A DNA stretch of 64,000 nt from assembly GCF_000969605.1 (NCBI RefSeq), contig NZ_JZUE01000008.1, positions 124,001-188,000 of the forward strand, written 5' to 3'. Positions within the stretch are counted from its first letter, which is position 1, and the number at the start of each line of letters is the position of its first letter. The notes under the pieces were generated by a model. It was not told where the DNA came from. It made no database searches and saw nothing but the letters and a program-made list of their open reading frames with translations. The position numbers and the translations under genes are program-made. This document shows, one piece after another, positions 25,323 through 33,539 of the stretch. The stretch comes from Aquincola tertiaricarbonis (lineage in GTDB: Bacteria > Pseudomonadota > Gammaproteobacteria > Burkholderiales > Burkholderiaceae_C).

Positions 25323-26291
25323 TCAGACGGCGGGCTTCCAGCCCAGCGTGGCGGCCAGCATGTACGCCGCCGGCTTGACGCGCCAGGGGCAGGCGCGCAG
25401 CGCCTTGAGCATGGACTGCAGGCCGATGCGGCGGCTGCCGCCGGCCAGGTGCGACAGGCCAAATTCCACGTGGTAGCGCGCCAGCTGCTGGCGGAAGGCG
25501 CTTTCGCTGACCTGGCGGCCGTCGGCACTGGCCAGGCCCCAGCGGTGAGCCGTGCGCTGCAGCAGCTCGGTGCGGTAGTCCACCGGCCGCACCACCCGGT
25601 TGCCCTGCTGGCGGTGCTGGCGGTACAGCGTGTGCACTTCGCGCAGCTTGAGGAAGGGATGCCGGCGCGAGATGCGCAGCCACAGCTCCCAGTCCTCGCT
25701 GTAGGGCAGGGTCTCGTCGAACAGGCCGCAATCGCGGAACACGCTGGCGCGGAACATGGCGCTGCTGGTCAGCATCCAGCAGTCCAGCAGGAACTGGTGG
25801 TAGATCCAGCCCGAGAACGCAGGATCGGGGCCGCTGCCGCTGGCCGAACGGTCCAGGCTGGCGGGCGAGGGGAAGGCGGCGCCTTCGGCCGGCCGCTGCC
25901 AGGGCATGAAGCTGCCGTACACCACGCCCACCTCGGGCCGCGCCTGCAGCGCCGCCACCTGCACGGCCAGCTTGTCCGGGAACCAGTAGTCGTCGTGGTC
26001 CAGCAGGCACACGAATTCACCGCGGGCGATGCGCAGGCCGTGATTGCGTGCGGCGCACACGCCGGCATTGGCCTGCGGCACCACCGTCAGCCGCGGGCCC
26101 CAGGCGGCCAGGCGCTCCAGCGTGCCGTCGGTGGAGCCGTCGTCGATGACGATCAGCTCGACCGCGGGATGCGTCTGCGCCAGCACGCTGGCCACCGTCT
26201 CGTCGATGTAGGCGGCGCAGTTGTAGGTGGGCACGATGACGCTCACCAGCGGCGGCGCGGCATCGGTCACGGTGGGCGACGGCGGCTGCAT
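25323..26291 (-). CDS. Family 2 glycosyltransferase
   Basis: A 322-residue GT2 enzyme: VSVIVPTYNCAAYIDETVAS at the start, IDDGSTDGTL nucleotide site (50-59) and the metal motif DHDD at 98-101, then an acceptor region with YSEDWELWLR containing the ED catalytic-base pair. It is a cytoplasmic inverting transferase for EPS repeat assembly. The ATG at 26291 lies two bases after the stop of the AsnB-like gene. A much longer open frame runs upstream through that gene on the same strand but has no sequence character of its own. Confidence 0.9.
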   Translation of the reverse strand: MQPPSPTVTDAAPPLVSVIVPTYNCAAYIDETVASVLAQTHPAVELIVIDDGSTDGTLERLAAWGPRLTVVPQANAGVCAARNHGLRIARGEFVCLLDHDDYWFPDKLAVQVAALQARPEVGVVYGSFMPWQRPAEGAAFPSPASLDRSASGSGPDPAFSGWIYHQFLLDCWMLTSSAMFRASVFRDCGLFDETLPYSEDWELWLRISRRHPFLKLREVHTLYRQHRQQGNRVVRPVDYRTELLQRTAHRWGLASADGRQVSESAFRQQLARYHVEFGLSHLAGGSRRIGLQSMLKALRACPWRVKPAAYMLAATLGWKPAV

Positions 26292-26293
26292 GG

Positions 26294-27988
26294 TCAGGCG
26301 ATGCGGAACTCGGGCGCATGCGCCCGCAGCCACAACTCCAGCATGGTGAGGATCCACACCATTTCGCCGTAGTAGCCGGGATGGGCGGGCAGGTGCTGCG
26401 TCATCAGCGCATCCAGGAAGGGCTGGCGCACCAGGTTGCGCGTGCCCAGGCTGCCCAGCGCGTCGGCGGCCAGCCGTTGCAGGCCGGCATGGCGCTGCGT
26501 CCACACGCCGAAGGGCAGGCCGAAGCCCTGCTTCTTCTTGGTGATGATCTCGTCGGGCAGGAAGCCGCGCAGCGCTTCCTTGAAGAACCAGCGCAGCTTC
26601 AGGCCGCGCAGCTTGTAGTCGGTGGGCAGCCGCAGGGAGAAGTCCACCAGCGCGCTGTCCAGCATCGGGAAGGCCACGGCCAGCCCGGCCAGCCGCGTGG
26701 TGCCGCACACCTTGGGCAGGTCGGTCTCGGCCAGGGTGTAGCGCCAGTCGAAGGCCAGCTGGCGGTTGAGCAGGCTGTGGGTGCGCGCCTCGCGCCACAC
26801 GCCGGCCTGATCGCGCATCGGGCCTTCCACGTCCACCGCGGCGCGGAAGGCGGGCGTCAGCACGTCGTCCAGGCCCAGGCGCAGCAGCAGGTTGTAGGTT
26901 TCCAGGCGCTGCGGCAGCGGCTGGCGCGCCTGGTCCACGTAGCTGGCGGCCTTGCGCGCCAGCGGCAGGCGGCGGGCGGCCCCGGTGCCCAGCGCCGGCT
27001 CGATCAGCGCGGCGCGCAGGCCCGCCGGCACGGCGCCGTACCAGTTGAACACCCGCTGCTTGGCATAGCGCACGTTGCCGCCGAACAGCTCGTCGCCGCC
27101 GTCGCCGGCCAGGATGCGCGAGACGCCGTCGCGCCGGGCCATCAGCGCGCAGTAGTAGGCCGGCAGTGCCGACGAGTTGCCGAACGGCTGGTCGTAGGCG
27201 GCCGCCACCTCCGGCATGCTGCGCAGCAGGTCTTCCGGCGTCACGTAGTACTCGTGGTGGTCGGTGCCGAAGCGCTTGGCCGCAATGCGCGCGAACTCCA
27301 TCTCGTCGTAACCCTCGGCGTCGAAGCCGATGGAATACGTGGACGCGCGCTGGCCGGTGGCCTCGGAGAGCATGCCGGCCACGGTGGAGCTGTCGGTGCC
27401 ACCGCTCAGGAAACAGGCCGGCCGCTGCGGGTCGGCGCATCGCTGCACCGCCTGGCGCAGCAGGCCGCGGAATTCGTCGCGCAGGCTGTCGAAGCTGTGG
27501 CGCGGCGCGGGGCCGGCATCGACGAAATGCGGCACCCAGTAGGGCTGCACATGCACCGTGCGCCCGTCGTACACCGCGCAATGGCCGGGCGGTAGCCGGT
27601 GCACGCCCTGGTGCACCGTGCGCGGCGACGGAATGGCGTGGAAGTACAGGTAGTCGTACAGCGCCTGGGTGTCGAGCGAGTGCTGCGCGTCGGCGAGCAG
27701 GTGCGCCTGCTCGGCAAAGCGCAGCACGCCGTGGTCGATGCGCCAGCACAGCGTGCGCACGGCGAAGCGGTCCACCGCCAGGAACACCCGGCCGCCCTCC
27801 AGCGGCAGGGCCACGGCGAAGGCGCCGTCGGCCTTGGCCGCCGCGGTCAGCGGGTCGGCCGCCACGGCCGCACGCCATGCAGCGGCGCTGCCTTCGCGGG
27901 CCTGCAGGGCGGCCAACGCGGGGTCGCTGAAGGTCGGGTCGCCCAGCACGAGTGCGGCGGCGGAGGTGTCGGGGAGTACGGCGGACAT
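26294..27988 (-). CDS. AsnB-like protein lacking the glutaminase cysteine
   Basis: A 564-residue asparagine-synthetase-like protein. The C-terminal synthetase domain is intact, with the ATP loop SGGTDSS at 195-201, YSIGFDAEGYDEMEFA and AGDGGDELFGGN. The N-terminal domain keeps a shortened glutaminase fold but begins MSAVLPD, so the Cys2 nucleophile is absent. It therefore should use free ammonia or another nucleophile, or form an amide or ester by adenylation as in beta-lactam-synthetase-like members. It differs from the amidotransferase at 9622, which keeps Cys2. It is placed between a GT2 and a secreted beta-helix protein, so modification of a uronic or acyl carboxylate is a reasonable guess. 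Confidence 0.83.
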   Translation of the reverse strand: MSAVLPDTSAAALVLGDPTFSDPALAALQAREGSAAAWRAAVAADPLTAAAKADGAFAVALPLEGGRVFLAVDRFAVRTLCWRIDHGVLRFAEQAHLLADAQHSLDTQALYDYLYFHAIPSPRTVHQGVHRLPPGHCAVYDGRTVHVQPYWVPHFVDAGPAPRHSFDSLRDEFRGLLRQAVQRCADPQRPACFLSGGTDSSTVAGMLSEATGQRASTYSIGFDAEGYDEMEFARIAAKRFGTDHHEYYVTPEDLLRSMPEVAAAYDQPFGNSSALPAYYCALMARRDGVSRILAGDGGDELFGGNVRYAKQRVFNWYGAVPAGLRAALIEPALGTGAARRLPLARKAASYVDQARQPLPQRLETYNLLLRLGLDDVLTPAFRAAVDVEGPMRDQAGVWREARTHSLLNRQLAFDWRYTLAETDLPKVCGTTRLAGLAVAFPMLDSALVDFSLRLPTDYKLRGLKLRWFFKEALRGFLPDEIITKKKQGFGLPFGVWTQRHAGLQRLAADALGSLGTRNLVRQPFLDALMTQHLPAHPGYYGEMVWILTMLELWLRAHAPEFRIA

Positions 27989-28011
27989 GCTCGCGATGCG
28001 GTTCTTGGTGT

Positions 28012-29196
28012 TCAGGACTGGGCCGGCAGCGCACCGGGCAGGCGCAGCGAGGCGAGTGGCCGCTCCGCCACGCCGCGCGGCGTGGTGGGCATCAGCATCG
28101 GCCGCAGCGCGTCGGCATCGGCCGGCAGCTCCAGCGCGCGCAGGCGGGCGGCGACGGCTTTGCGCACGCGGTAGTCGCCCGCCGCGGGGTCGACCAGGTC
28201 GGCCAGCGAGAGCAGGGCATTGCCCTGCACCTCGGCGCCGTCAGTCGGCACCTGGCCGCCGCCCACCAGCAAATTGTTAAGCAGGCGCACACGGTCGGTG
28301 CCCGGCCGCACCGCAAGGAAGACCCCCGTCGGCCCCAACTCATTCACCAGGGTGTTGAAGGCCATGTGCAATTCGTTTGGCGCGGGGTACAGGCCCTCGG
28401 CGCCGAAGGAAACCAACCGCTGGTTCTCGCTGCCTGGTCCCTGCTGGATCACGTTGCCCACCACGACGGCTACGCCGCCGTTGGGAAACTCGAGCTCATA
28501 GCTAGCGTGGCCATCGGGGCCGTCTACCAGCCGGTTGTACGTCACCAGGTTGTCGCGCGCCCGGCTTTTCAGCAGGTGGCCGCTTTGCGCGCCCTGGAAA
28601 TGGCTGCCTGTGACCACCAACCGGCCGATGGCACCAGCGTACACATGGTGGTTGCCGCCATCGGCGCGCAGGTGGCGGGTGAATTCGCAGCGCTCGATCA
28701 CCACCTCAACGCCGGGATCGTTGCCGGCGAGCACGCCGCATTGGCTGTCGGAAAAGCGGCAGTCGGTGATGTGGACGCTGCCCGTCTCCACGCGGATGCC
28801 GGCGCCGTTCAAGCTGGGCACCTGCACGCCTTCGAAGTCGAAGCCTTCAACTCGGAACTGACGGCCGCGGGTGACGAACAAGCCCTTGCCCTGCGCGGCT
28901 GCACCGTCGGCCAGCAGGCGCACCCGGCCCCCCACTGCGCGCAGTTGCAAACGGCTCTGCGGCCAAAAGGCCACATCGCCGCGGTATTCGCCGGCATCCA
29001 CCTCGATCAACATGTTGTCGGTAGCCATGCGGGCGGCCTGCGCCAGAGTGCGAACCGACCGGCTTGGCCCCACCTGTAGCGTGGTGGGCGGCACGTCGGC
29101 ACGCTGCGCCCAGGCCGGCGCGCACAGCAGGGAGCCCAGTGCCAGCAGCGCATGGCGACGCTGCCGGGCGGATGACGGGTGGTGAGCCCTCGACAT
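28012..29196 (-). CDS. Secreted right-handed beta-helix protein
   Basis: A 394-residue protein with an N-terminal signal peptide (residues 1-30, RQRRHALLALG core, cleavage near PAWA-Q; the paired arginines make a Tat route possible). The rest shows repeating short beta strands, such as FRVEGFDFEGV, SVHITDCRFSDS and EVVIERCEFTR, typical of a parallel beta-helix like polysaccharide lyases, epimerases or pectate-lyase-like proteins. No single catalytic residue can be assigned. It may bind, epimerise or trim the EPS in the periplasm. The ATG at 29196 was chosen for its signal peptide and a GGGGG stretch upstream; the frame is open further upstream without good coding character. Confidence 0.75.
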   Translation of the reverse strand: MSRAHHPSSARQRRHALLALGSLLCAPAWAQRADVPPTTLQVGPSRSVRTLAQAARMATDNMLIEVDAGEYRGDVAFWPQSRLQLRAVGGRVRLLADGAAAQGKGLFVTRGRQFRVEGFDFEGVQVPSLNGAGIRVETGSVHITDCRFSDSQCGVLAGNDPGVEVVIERCEFTRHLRADGGNHHVYAGAIGRLVVTGSHFQGAQSGHLLKSRARDNLVTYNRLVDGPDGHASYELEFPNGGVAVVVGNVIQQGPGSENQRLVSFGAEGLYPAPNELHMAFNTLVNELGPTGVFLAVRPGTDRVRLLNNLLVGGGQVPTDGAEVQGNALLSLADLVDPAAGDYRVRKAVAARLRALELPADADALRPMLMPTTPRGVAERPLASLRLPGALPAQS

Positions 29197-29254
29197 GTTT
29201 CGACCCCCAAGGGTGACTACGTTGGCTGCCTGGTGGCGGGCAGCGGCGGCACGC

Positions 29255-30565
29255 CTACCGGGTGCCGCGGGCCGGAGGAAGCGCCCTGGCGGGTGCCTCC
29301 GATCGCTGCGGATTGTCGGGCAACTCTTTTGGGGGAGCACCATCCCCCCCTCGAATCGAGCCGTCGGTGTGCGTTTTCACGGCTTTTGCTGTTGCTGCAT
29401 CCGCAACGGGACGCCGGAATCGTGCAAGCAGGGGCTTGAGCTGGCGCGCCGCCGCCTCCCGCGCGGCGCCCAGGGCGCCGGCCACGGTGCGGGGGTTGTA
29501 GGCCACCAGGCCCCAGCGTTCACGCCGCTGCGTCATCCACTGCTGCTTGTATTTCTCGTCGCCGGCCAGGAAGTCGACCTCGCGCACGCGGTCGTGCTCC
29601 AGCACGTGGCGCATGAGCATCTCGGTGACCAGCGAGCCGAGCGAGTAGGCCTTGTGGGCCTCGTCGTAGGCCACCTTGTAGATCTCGGCGCGGCCACCAG
29701 CCACGATCCACAGCTGGGTGGCGACCGCCTGGCCGTTGAGCCGCGCCACGCCCAGCCGCAGCCAGCCGTGCTCCGCGCACATGCGCACCAGGCCGGGCAT
29801 GAAGCCGGGATACGGCTCCTGCGGCTTCCAGCTGGAGGCGTACACGGTGTGATAGGCCTCGATGGCGCTGTCCAGCCGGTCGCCTCCGGTGACGATCTCC
29901 AGCGTGCCACCGTCGGCCTCGAACTTGCGGCCCATGCGCTTGCAGGTGCTGCGCAGGCCGGAGCTGCGTTGCTTCCAGTAGGTGTCCCAGTCCAGGCCTT
30001 CGCTGGGCAGGTACCAGTTGCCGAACGCGAAGTACGGGTGGCAATGCAGCCCGGCGGCGCGCAGGGCCTCCTGCAGCAGCGCATACGTGCGGCTGTCCGG
30101 GTCCATCGGCGCCAGCCGCATGGACGCGGGCCGGTGCTGGCGCACCACCGCGCGCAGGGCGTCGGCCAGCGGCTGCGCGGCCAGGTCGTCGGCCAGTGCC
30201 GGCGCGTGGAAGGTGGTGTAGTAGTTGCCCAGGCTGTCCAGCCGGCGCGGCTGGCCATCGGCCGCCTCGCGCCGCAGCAGCGGCAGCACCGCCCGTGTGC
30301 GGCCGTCGTGCTGCAGCAGCAGGAAGCCCGGCGTGCTGCCCGGTTCCTGCACCTGGGCGCAGAAGTTCTCGAACCAGGCGAGGCCGGCCTGCATGCCGTG
30401 CGCGGCGGCCTTGGCCGTCATCAGGGCGCGCGCGTCGTCCGGCAGCAGGCGCAGCTCGGTGATCCACGGGGTGTGCAGGTCAGGGGCGGTGGTAGGCATG
30501 CGCGGCGAGCGGTTCAGGGGCGGGGGAGCAGGCGCACAGGCGCAGGGGCGGACGGGCACTGACAT
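29255..30565 (-). CDS. GNAT/CelD-like acyltransferase (FemAB superfamily)
   Basis: A protein of up to 436 residues in the BioF2-like/CelD acyltransferase group (PF13480). The core includes NYYTTFHAPALADDL, YWKQRSSGLRSTCKRMGRKF and YKVAYDEAHKAYSLGSLVTE, followed by REVDFLAGDEKYKQQW, the usual acyl-binding end. It probably adds an acyl or aminoacyl group to the EPS. The start is ambiguous: ATG 30565 is four bases past the upstream stop with GTGAGG close by, while ATG 30499 lacks a Shine-Dalgarno but avoids a Pro/Cys-rich leader. The last 45 residues are low complexity. Confidence 0.78.
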   Translation of the reverse strand: MSVPVRPCACAPAPPPLNRSPRMPTTAPDLHTPWITELRLLPDDARALMTAKAAAHGMQAGLAWFENFCAQVQEPGSTPGFLLLQHDGRTRAVLPLLRREAADGQPRRLDSLGNYYTTFHAPALADDLAAQPLADALRAVVRQHRPASMRLAPMDPDSRTYALLQEALRAAGLHCHPYFAFGNWYLPSEGLDWDTYWKQRSSGLRSTCKRMGRKFEADGGTLEIVTGGDRLDSAIEAYHTVYASSWKPQEPYPGFMPGLVRMCAEHGWLRLGVARLNGQAVATQLWIVAGGRAEIYKVAYDEAHKAYSLGSLVTEMLMRHVLEHDRVREVDFLAGDEKYKQQWMTQRRERWGLVAYNPRTVAGALGAAREAAARQLKPLLARFRRPVADAATAKAVKTHTDGSIRGGDGAPPKELPDNPQRSEAPARALPPARGTR

Positions 30566-30569
30566 GTCC

Positions 30570-31793
30570 TCACCCGGCCTGCAGGGCGGTCGACACGGTG
30601 TTCAGCAGCCAGTCCATCTGTGCATCGTCGATGGCCTGGTGGCAGGGCAGATGCACCAGCGCGCTGCGATAGCGGGTGGCCACCGGGCAGTCGCTGACGG
30701 CCATGTCGTCCCAGCGGCCCAGCGGCACGGCGCGGCGCTTGAGCGCTGGAAACTGCCGCTGTGGTGCCTGCAGCAGCAGCGGAAACATGTAGGGCACGGT
30801 GCCTTCGGGCAGCACGGGCTGCAGCGGCCGGGCGCCGGACCAGTGTCGGCTGGCCTCCACCCACTGGACGTAGCGGGCGCGTCGGCGCTCGGCCAAGCGC
30901 CGCGCATCCACATGGCGGCTCAGCCAGCGCGCGAAGCCCAGTGCCGGCCGGCCCAGCTGCCTGGCGTCGAACTGGCTGGACGGCCTGCCGTCGGCCACCA
31001 GCCGGTCGGCGTCGTCGGGCAGCGGGCGCGAGTCGTCCACCGGCTGCGGGGCGGGCAGGGCCGGCGCGCGCATGCGTTGCAGGGTGTGCCAGGCTGCGCG
31101 CAGTTCGGCCAGCGGCCCGGCACGATCCGGCAGGGCGGGCAGCGGCCGGCCGCTGTTGTCCCACAGCAGGCCGCCTTCGGGCAGCGGATGAAACTTGTAC
31201 GAGCTGGCGATGCCGAAGCGGCCGTGCCCACCCAGGCCGGCGGCGCCCGGCGCCGGCGGGCCGCCGACCAGCACATGGGAGCAGTCCTCCACCAGCAGCG
31301 GCGCCACGTCGGGCCGGGCCGCCAGCAGCGGCGCCAGCGACTGCGCAAAGCCGAAGAAGTGCGCCGCGATCACCGCACGCACCGGCGGGCCGCCGGCGTC
31401 CAGGCGGGCCAGCAGGTCGGCCGCATCCAGGCGCAGGTCGTCGGCCAGGCGGTAGAAATGCACCGTCGCGCCGAGCGCCAGCGCGCCGTCGATCATCGTG
31501 CGGCAGTGGTACGCCGGTGCCAGCACCCGCGTGCCCGGGCCCACGCCGGCTGCGGCCAGCGCGGCATGCAGCGCATGGCGGCCGTAGGCATGGCTGCGCA
31601 CCGAGGCGCCGGCCAAGCCAGGTGCGGGCCGGGGCGCGGCGCGCCAGCGCAGGTCGGCGCGGCGCAGCCAGGGCATCACCGGCACCGCAGCGGGCGGGAA
31701 GCCGCAGCCCGCGGGCACGAACTGCCGGATCTGCAGTGCTGCGGGTGTTGCTGCAGCGGCGTCGCCTGTCAGCGACGGGGCGGCGGCGCTCAC
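30570..31793 (-). CDS. DegT/DnrJ/EryC1-like PLP-dependent protein
   Basis: A 407-residue protein resembling the DegT/DnrJ/EryC1/StrS aminotransferases. HAYGRHALHAAL and LAPAYHCRTMIDG match the N-terminal cofactor region; LVEDCSHVLVGG (Asp170) and SSYKFHPLPEGG (Lys200, expected PLP Schiff-base lysine) are present. The family makes amino sugars on nucleotide carriers, but no partner dehydratase or ketoreductase is next to it, so it may act on another keto substrate. The GTG at 31793 is preceded by AGGA eight to nine bases upstream; an in-frame start at 31919 would overlap the next gene and is rich in Pro/Arg. Confidence 0.72.
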   Translation of the reverse strand: MSAAAPSLTGDAAAATPAALQIRQFVPAGCGFPPAAVPVMPWLRRADLRWRAAPRPAPGLAGASVRSHAYGRHALHAALAAAGVGPGTRVLAPAYHCRTMIDGALALGATVHFYRLADDLRLDAADLLARLDAGGPPVRAVIAAHFFGFAQSLAPLLAARPDVAPLLVEDCSHVLVGGPPAPGAAGLGGHGRFGIASSYKFHPLPEGGLLWDNSGRPLPALPDRAGPLAELRAAWHTLQRMRAPALPAPQPVDDSRPLPDDADRLVADGRPSSQFDARQLGRPALGFARWLSRHVDARRLAERRRARYVQWVEASRHWSGARPLQPVLPEGTVPYMFPLLLQAPQRQFPALKRRAVPLGRWDDMAVSDCPVATRYRSALVHLPCHQAIDDAQMDWLLNTVSTALQAG

Positions 31794-31857
31794 GGGCGCC
31801 GTTCCTGACCGCGCGGGCGCCGCGGTAGCGGGCCGGCGCTGCCTGCCGGGCAGGTGT

Positions 31858-32619
31858 TCATCGACTTGCCGCGGCGCTGGCCGCCGAGGCGGGCAGCGCG
31901 GGTGCGGAGGCGGCCGCACGGCCGGGCAGCGGTGCGCCCGGCACCGGTTCCTGCCACTTGCCGGCTTCCACCAGCCGGGCCTTCAGGTCGCCCTTGGGGA
32001 AGTCCAGCGCCTGCGCCGCATGCGCCTGCTGCAGCGCGCGGTCCCAGATCTTCAGGTCGGCGAACACCATGCCGGCGTTGTAGTGGGTGAACGGATCGTC
32101 ACCCGCGTTGTCCACCACGTAGTCCAGTTGCTGCACCGCGTCCTTGGTGCGGTCCCATTGATGCAGCCAGCTGGCGTAGATCATGCGCACGATCAGGTCG
32201 TCGGGCCGCCAGCGGATGGCACGGAAGAAGTAGCACTCCACCGAGAAGTCGGAGCCGGAAGTCTTCAGCGCCTTCTCGCGCAGGCTCAGGCGGTTGAGCG
32301 TGATCAGCGCGCGGTGGTGGTTGGGATAGGCCTTCAGCGTGTAGTCGATGTCCGCGCCGAAGCTGTTGAACATCGGCTTGATCAGGTCTTCCACGTTCGG
32401 CTGGAAGTGGCCGAACTCCACCGTACGCAGCATCTCGCGCTGGTTGCGATAGTCGAACGGCCCCACGTGGGTGGGGATGTACATCGGGCCGCAGCCCTGG
32501 CTGTTCATGATCTGGGCGTGGGCTGGCAGCGCCGAGGCGGCGGCGAGCACCACGGCCGCGGCCAGGCCGGCCAGGGAGGGCATGCGCGCCGGCGCGCGGT
32601 GAGCTGGGCGGGTGTTCAT
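31858..32619 (-). CDS. Secreted protein with repeat-like helical domain, XrtA-locus associated
   Basis: A 253-residue exported protein. The signal peptide ends at ALPAHA-Q (residue 35-36); the mature start IMNSQGCGPMYIPTHVGPFD is conserved-looking. The middle has helical pairs reminiscent of TPR units (RPDDLIVRMIYASWLHQWD and DPFTHYNAGMVFADLKIWD), followed by an Ala/Pro-rich tail. No enzymatic motif is seen; a scaffold or docking function is only inferred. AGGAG lies nine bases before the ATG. The start overlaps the hydrolase 1 stop as ATGA, so it is produced with the hydrolases. Confidence 0.7.
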   Translation of the reverse strand: MNTRPAHRAPARMPSLAGLAAAVVLAAASALPAHAQIMNSQGCGPMYIPTHVGPFDYRNQREMLRTVEFGHFQPNVEDLIKPMFNSFGADIDYTLKAYPNHHRALITLNRLSLREKALKTSGSDFSVECYFFRAIRWRPDDLIVRMIYASWLHQWDRTKDAVQQLDYVVDNAGDDPFTHYNAGMVFADLKIWDRALQQAHAAQALDFPKGDLKARLVEAGKWQEPVPGAPLPGRAAASAPALPASAASAAASR

Positions 32620-33539
32620 GCGTGTGTGCTCCTGTGGACGTCGGCCGCCGCGCCTGCGGTACAGGCGCCGGCCAGCCAGGCCGATGTGGCACTGGCCACT
32701 TCGGAACCATAGCGTCGATCCGAGAAGGTGTGGTCGGCCTCGGGCAAGTCCACGCGCTGCAGGCCGGGGCGCGCCATCGCGCCCTTCCATGCGGGCGCGC
32801 TGCCGGTGGTGTCGATGAATTCGCGGGCGGTGTAGTCGTCGCCGCTGACGAGCAGCAGCACCGGCCCGCCAAACCGATGCCAGGCCTGCGCCATGCGGTC
32901 CTGGTAACTGGCGGGGCCGGCTGCCACGCCGCCACGGCGCCAAGCAAGCCGGCCGCGCAGCGCGGTGGCCAGGTTGCCGGCCAGTTCGCGCGCGGCCTGG
33001 CGCCCCACGCCGCCGCTGGCCACCTTGCGCCAGAAGGCGCCGTCCAGCAGCCGGCGCAGGTAGTAATGCTTGACGTGCGTGGCCGCCAGGCTTTCCTGCG
33101 AGCGCACCCACGGGTTGGCCAGCGCCAGGCCGGCCACCCGCGGATCGGCGGTCTTCCGGCAGTACAGCAGGGCGGCCGAGGCGCCATCGCACAGGCCCCA
33201 CAGCACCACCTGCCGCACCCCGGCTTCGCGGCACAAGGTGTCGATCGCGGCGGCGATGTCGTCGTCGATCTGCAGGAAGTCATGCAGCGCGCCGCTGCTG
33301 TCACCCATGCCGCGCGCGTCGAAGCGCAGCACCGCATGGCCCTGGCTGGCCAGTGCCCGTGCCAGCTCCACGAACTGCCGGTGCGCGCCCACGCGGTACT
33401 GCGGTCCGCCCACCACCACCAGCACGCCGGGCTTGGCGGGGGAGGGGGCCACGGCCGGCCGGGTGAGCACGCCCACCAGCTGCTCGCCCTGGCAGGCGAA
33501 CACGATGGCGGTTTCGCGGTAGGGCAGCCCGGCCGTCAT
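32616..33539 (-). CDS. XrtA-associated alpha/beta hydrolase 1
   Basis: A 307-residue alpha/beta hydrolase of the exosortase A hydrolase 1 type (TIGR03100). The oxyanion-side block is VVVGGPQYRVGAHRQF; RFDARGMGDSSG precedes the nucleophile elbow GLCDG at 115-119, where the nucleophile position is Cys117 rather than Ser, as in dienelactone hydrolases. Asp and His late in the protein (GDDYT; EADHTFSD) complete a triad. It could cleave an acyl thioester or ester during polymer acylation. Its start and stop are each in an ATGA overlap with neighbours, so it is coupled to hydrolase 2 and the secreted protein. Confidence 0.85.
   Translation of the reverse strand: MTAGLPYRETAIVFACQGEQLVGVLTRPAVAPSPAKPGVLVVVGGPQYRVGAHRQFVELARALASQGHAVLRFDARGMGDSSGALHDFLQIDDDIAAAIDTLCREAGVRQVVLWGLCDGASAALLYCRKTADPRVAGLALANPWVRSQESLAATHVKHYYLRRLLDGAFWRKVASGGVGRQAARELAGNLATALRGRLAWRRGGVAAGPASYQDRMAQAWHRFGGPVLLLVSGDDYTAREFIDTTGSAPAWKGAMARPGLQRVDLPEADHTFSDRRYGSEVASATSAWLAGACTAGAAADVHRSTHA

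Noticed and set aside
29197-29343. 49-codon N-terminal extension of the beta-helix protein
   Set aside because: It is Arg/Pro-rich, overlaps the end of the acyltransferase gene and would bury the signal peptide.
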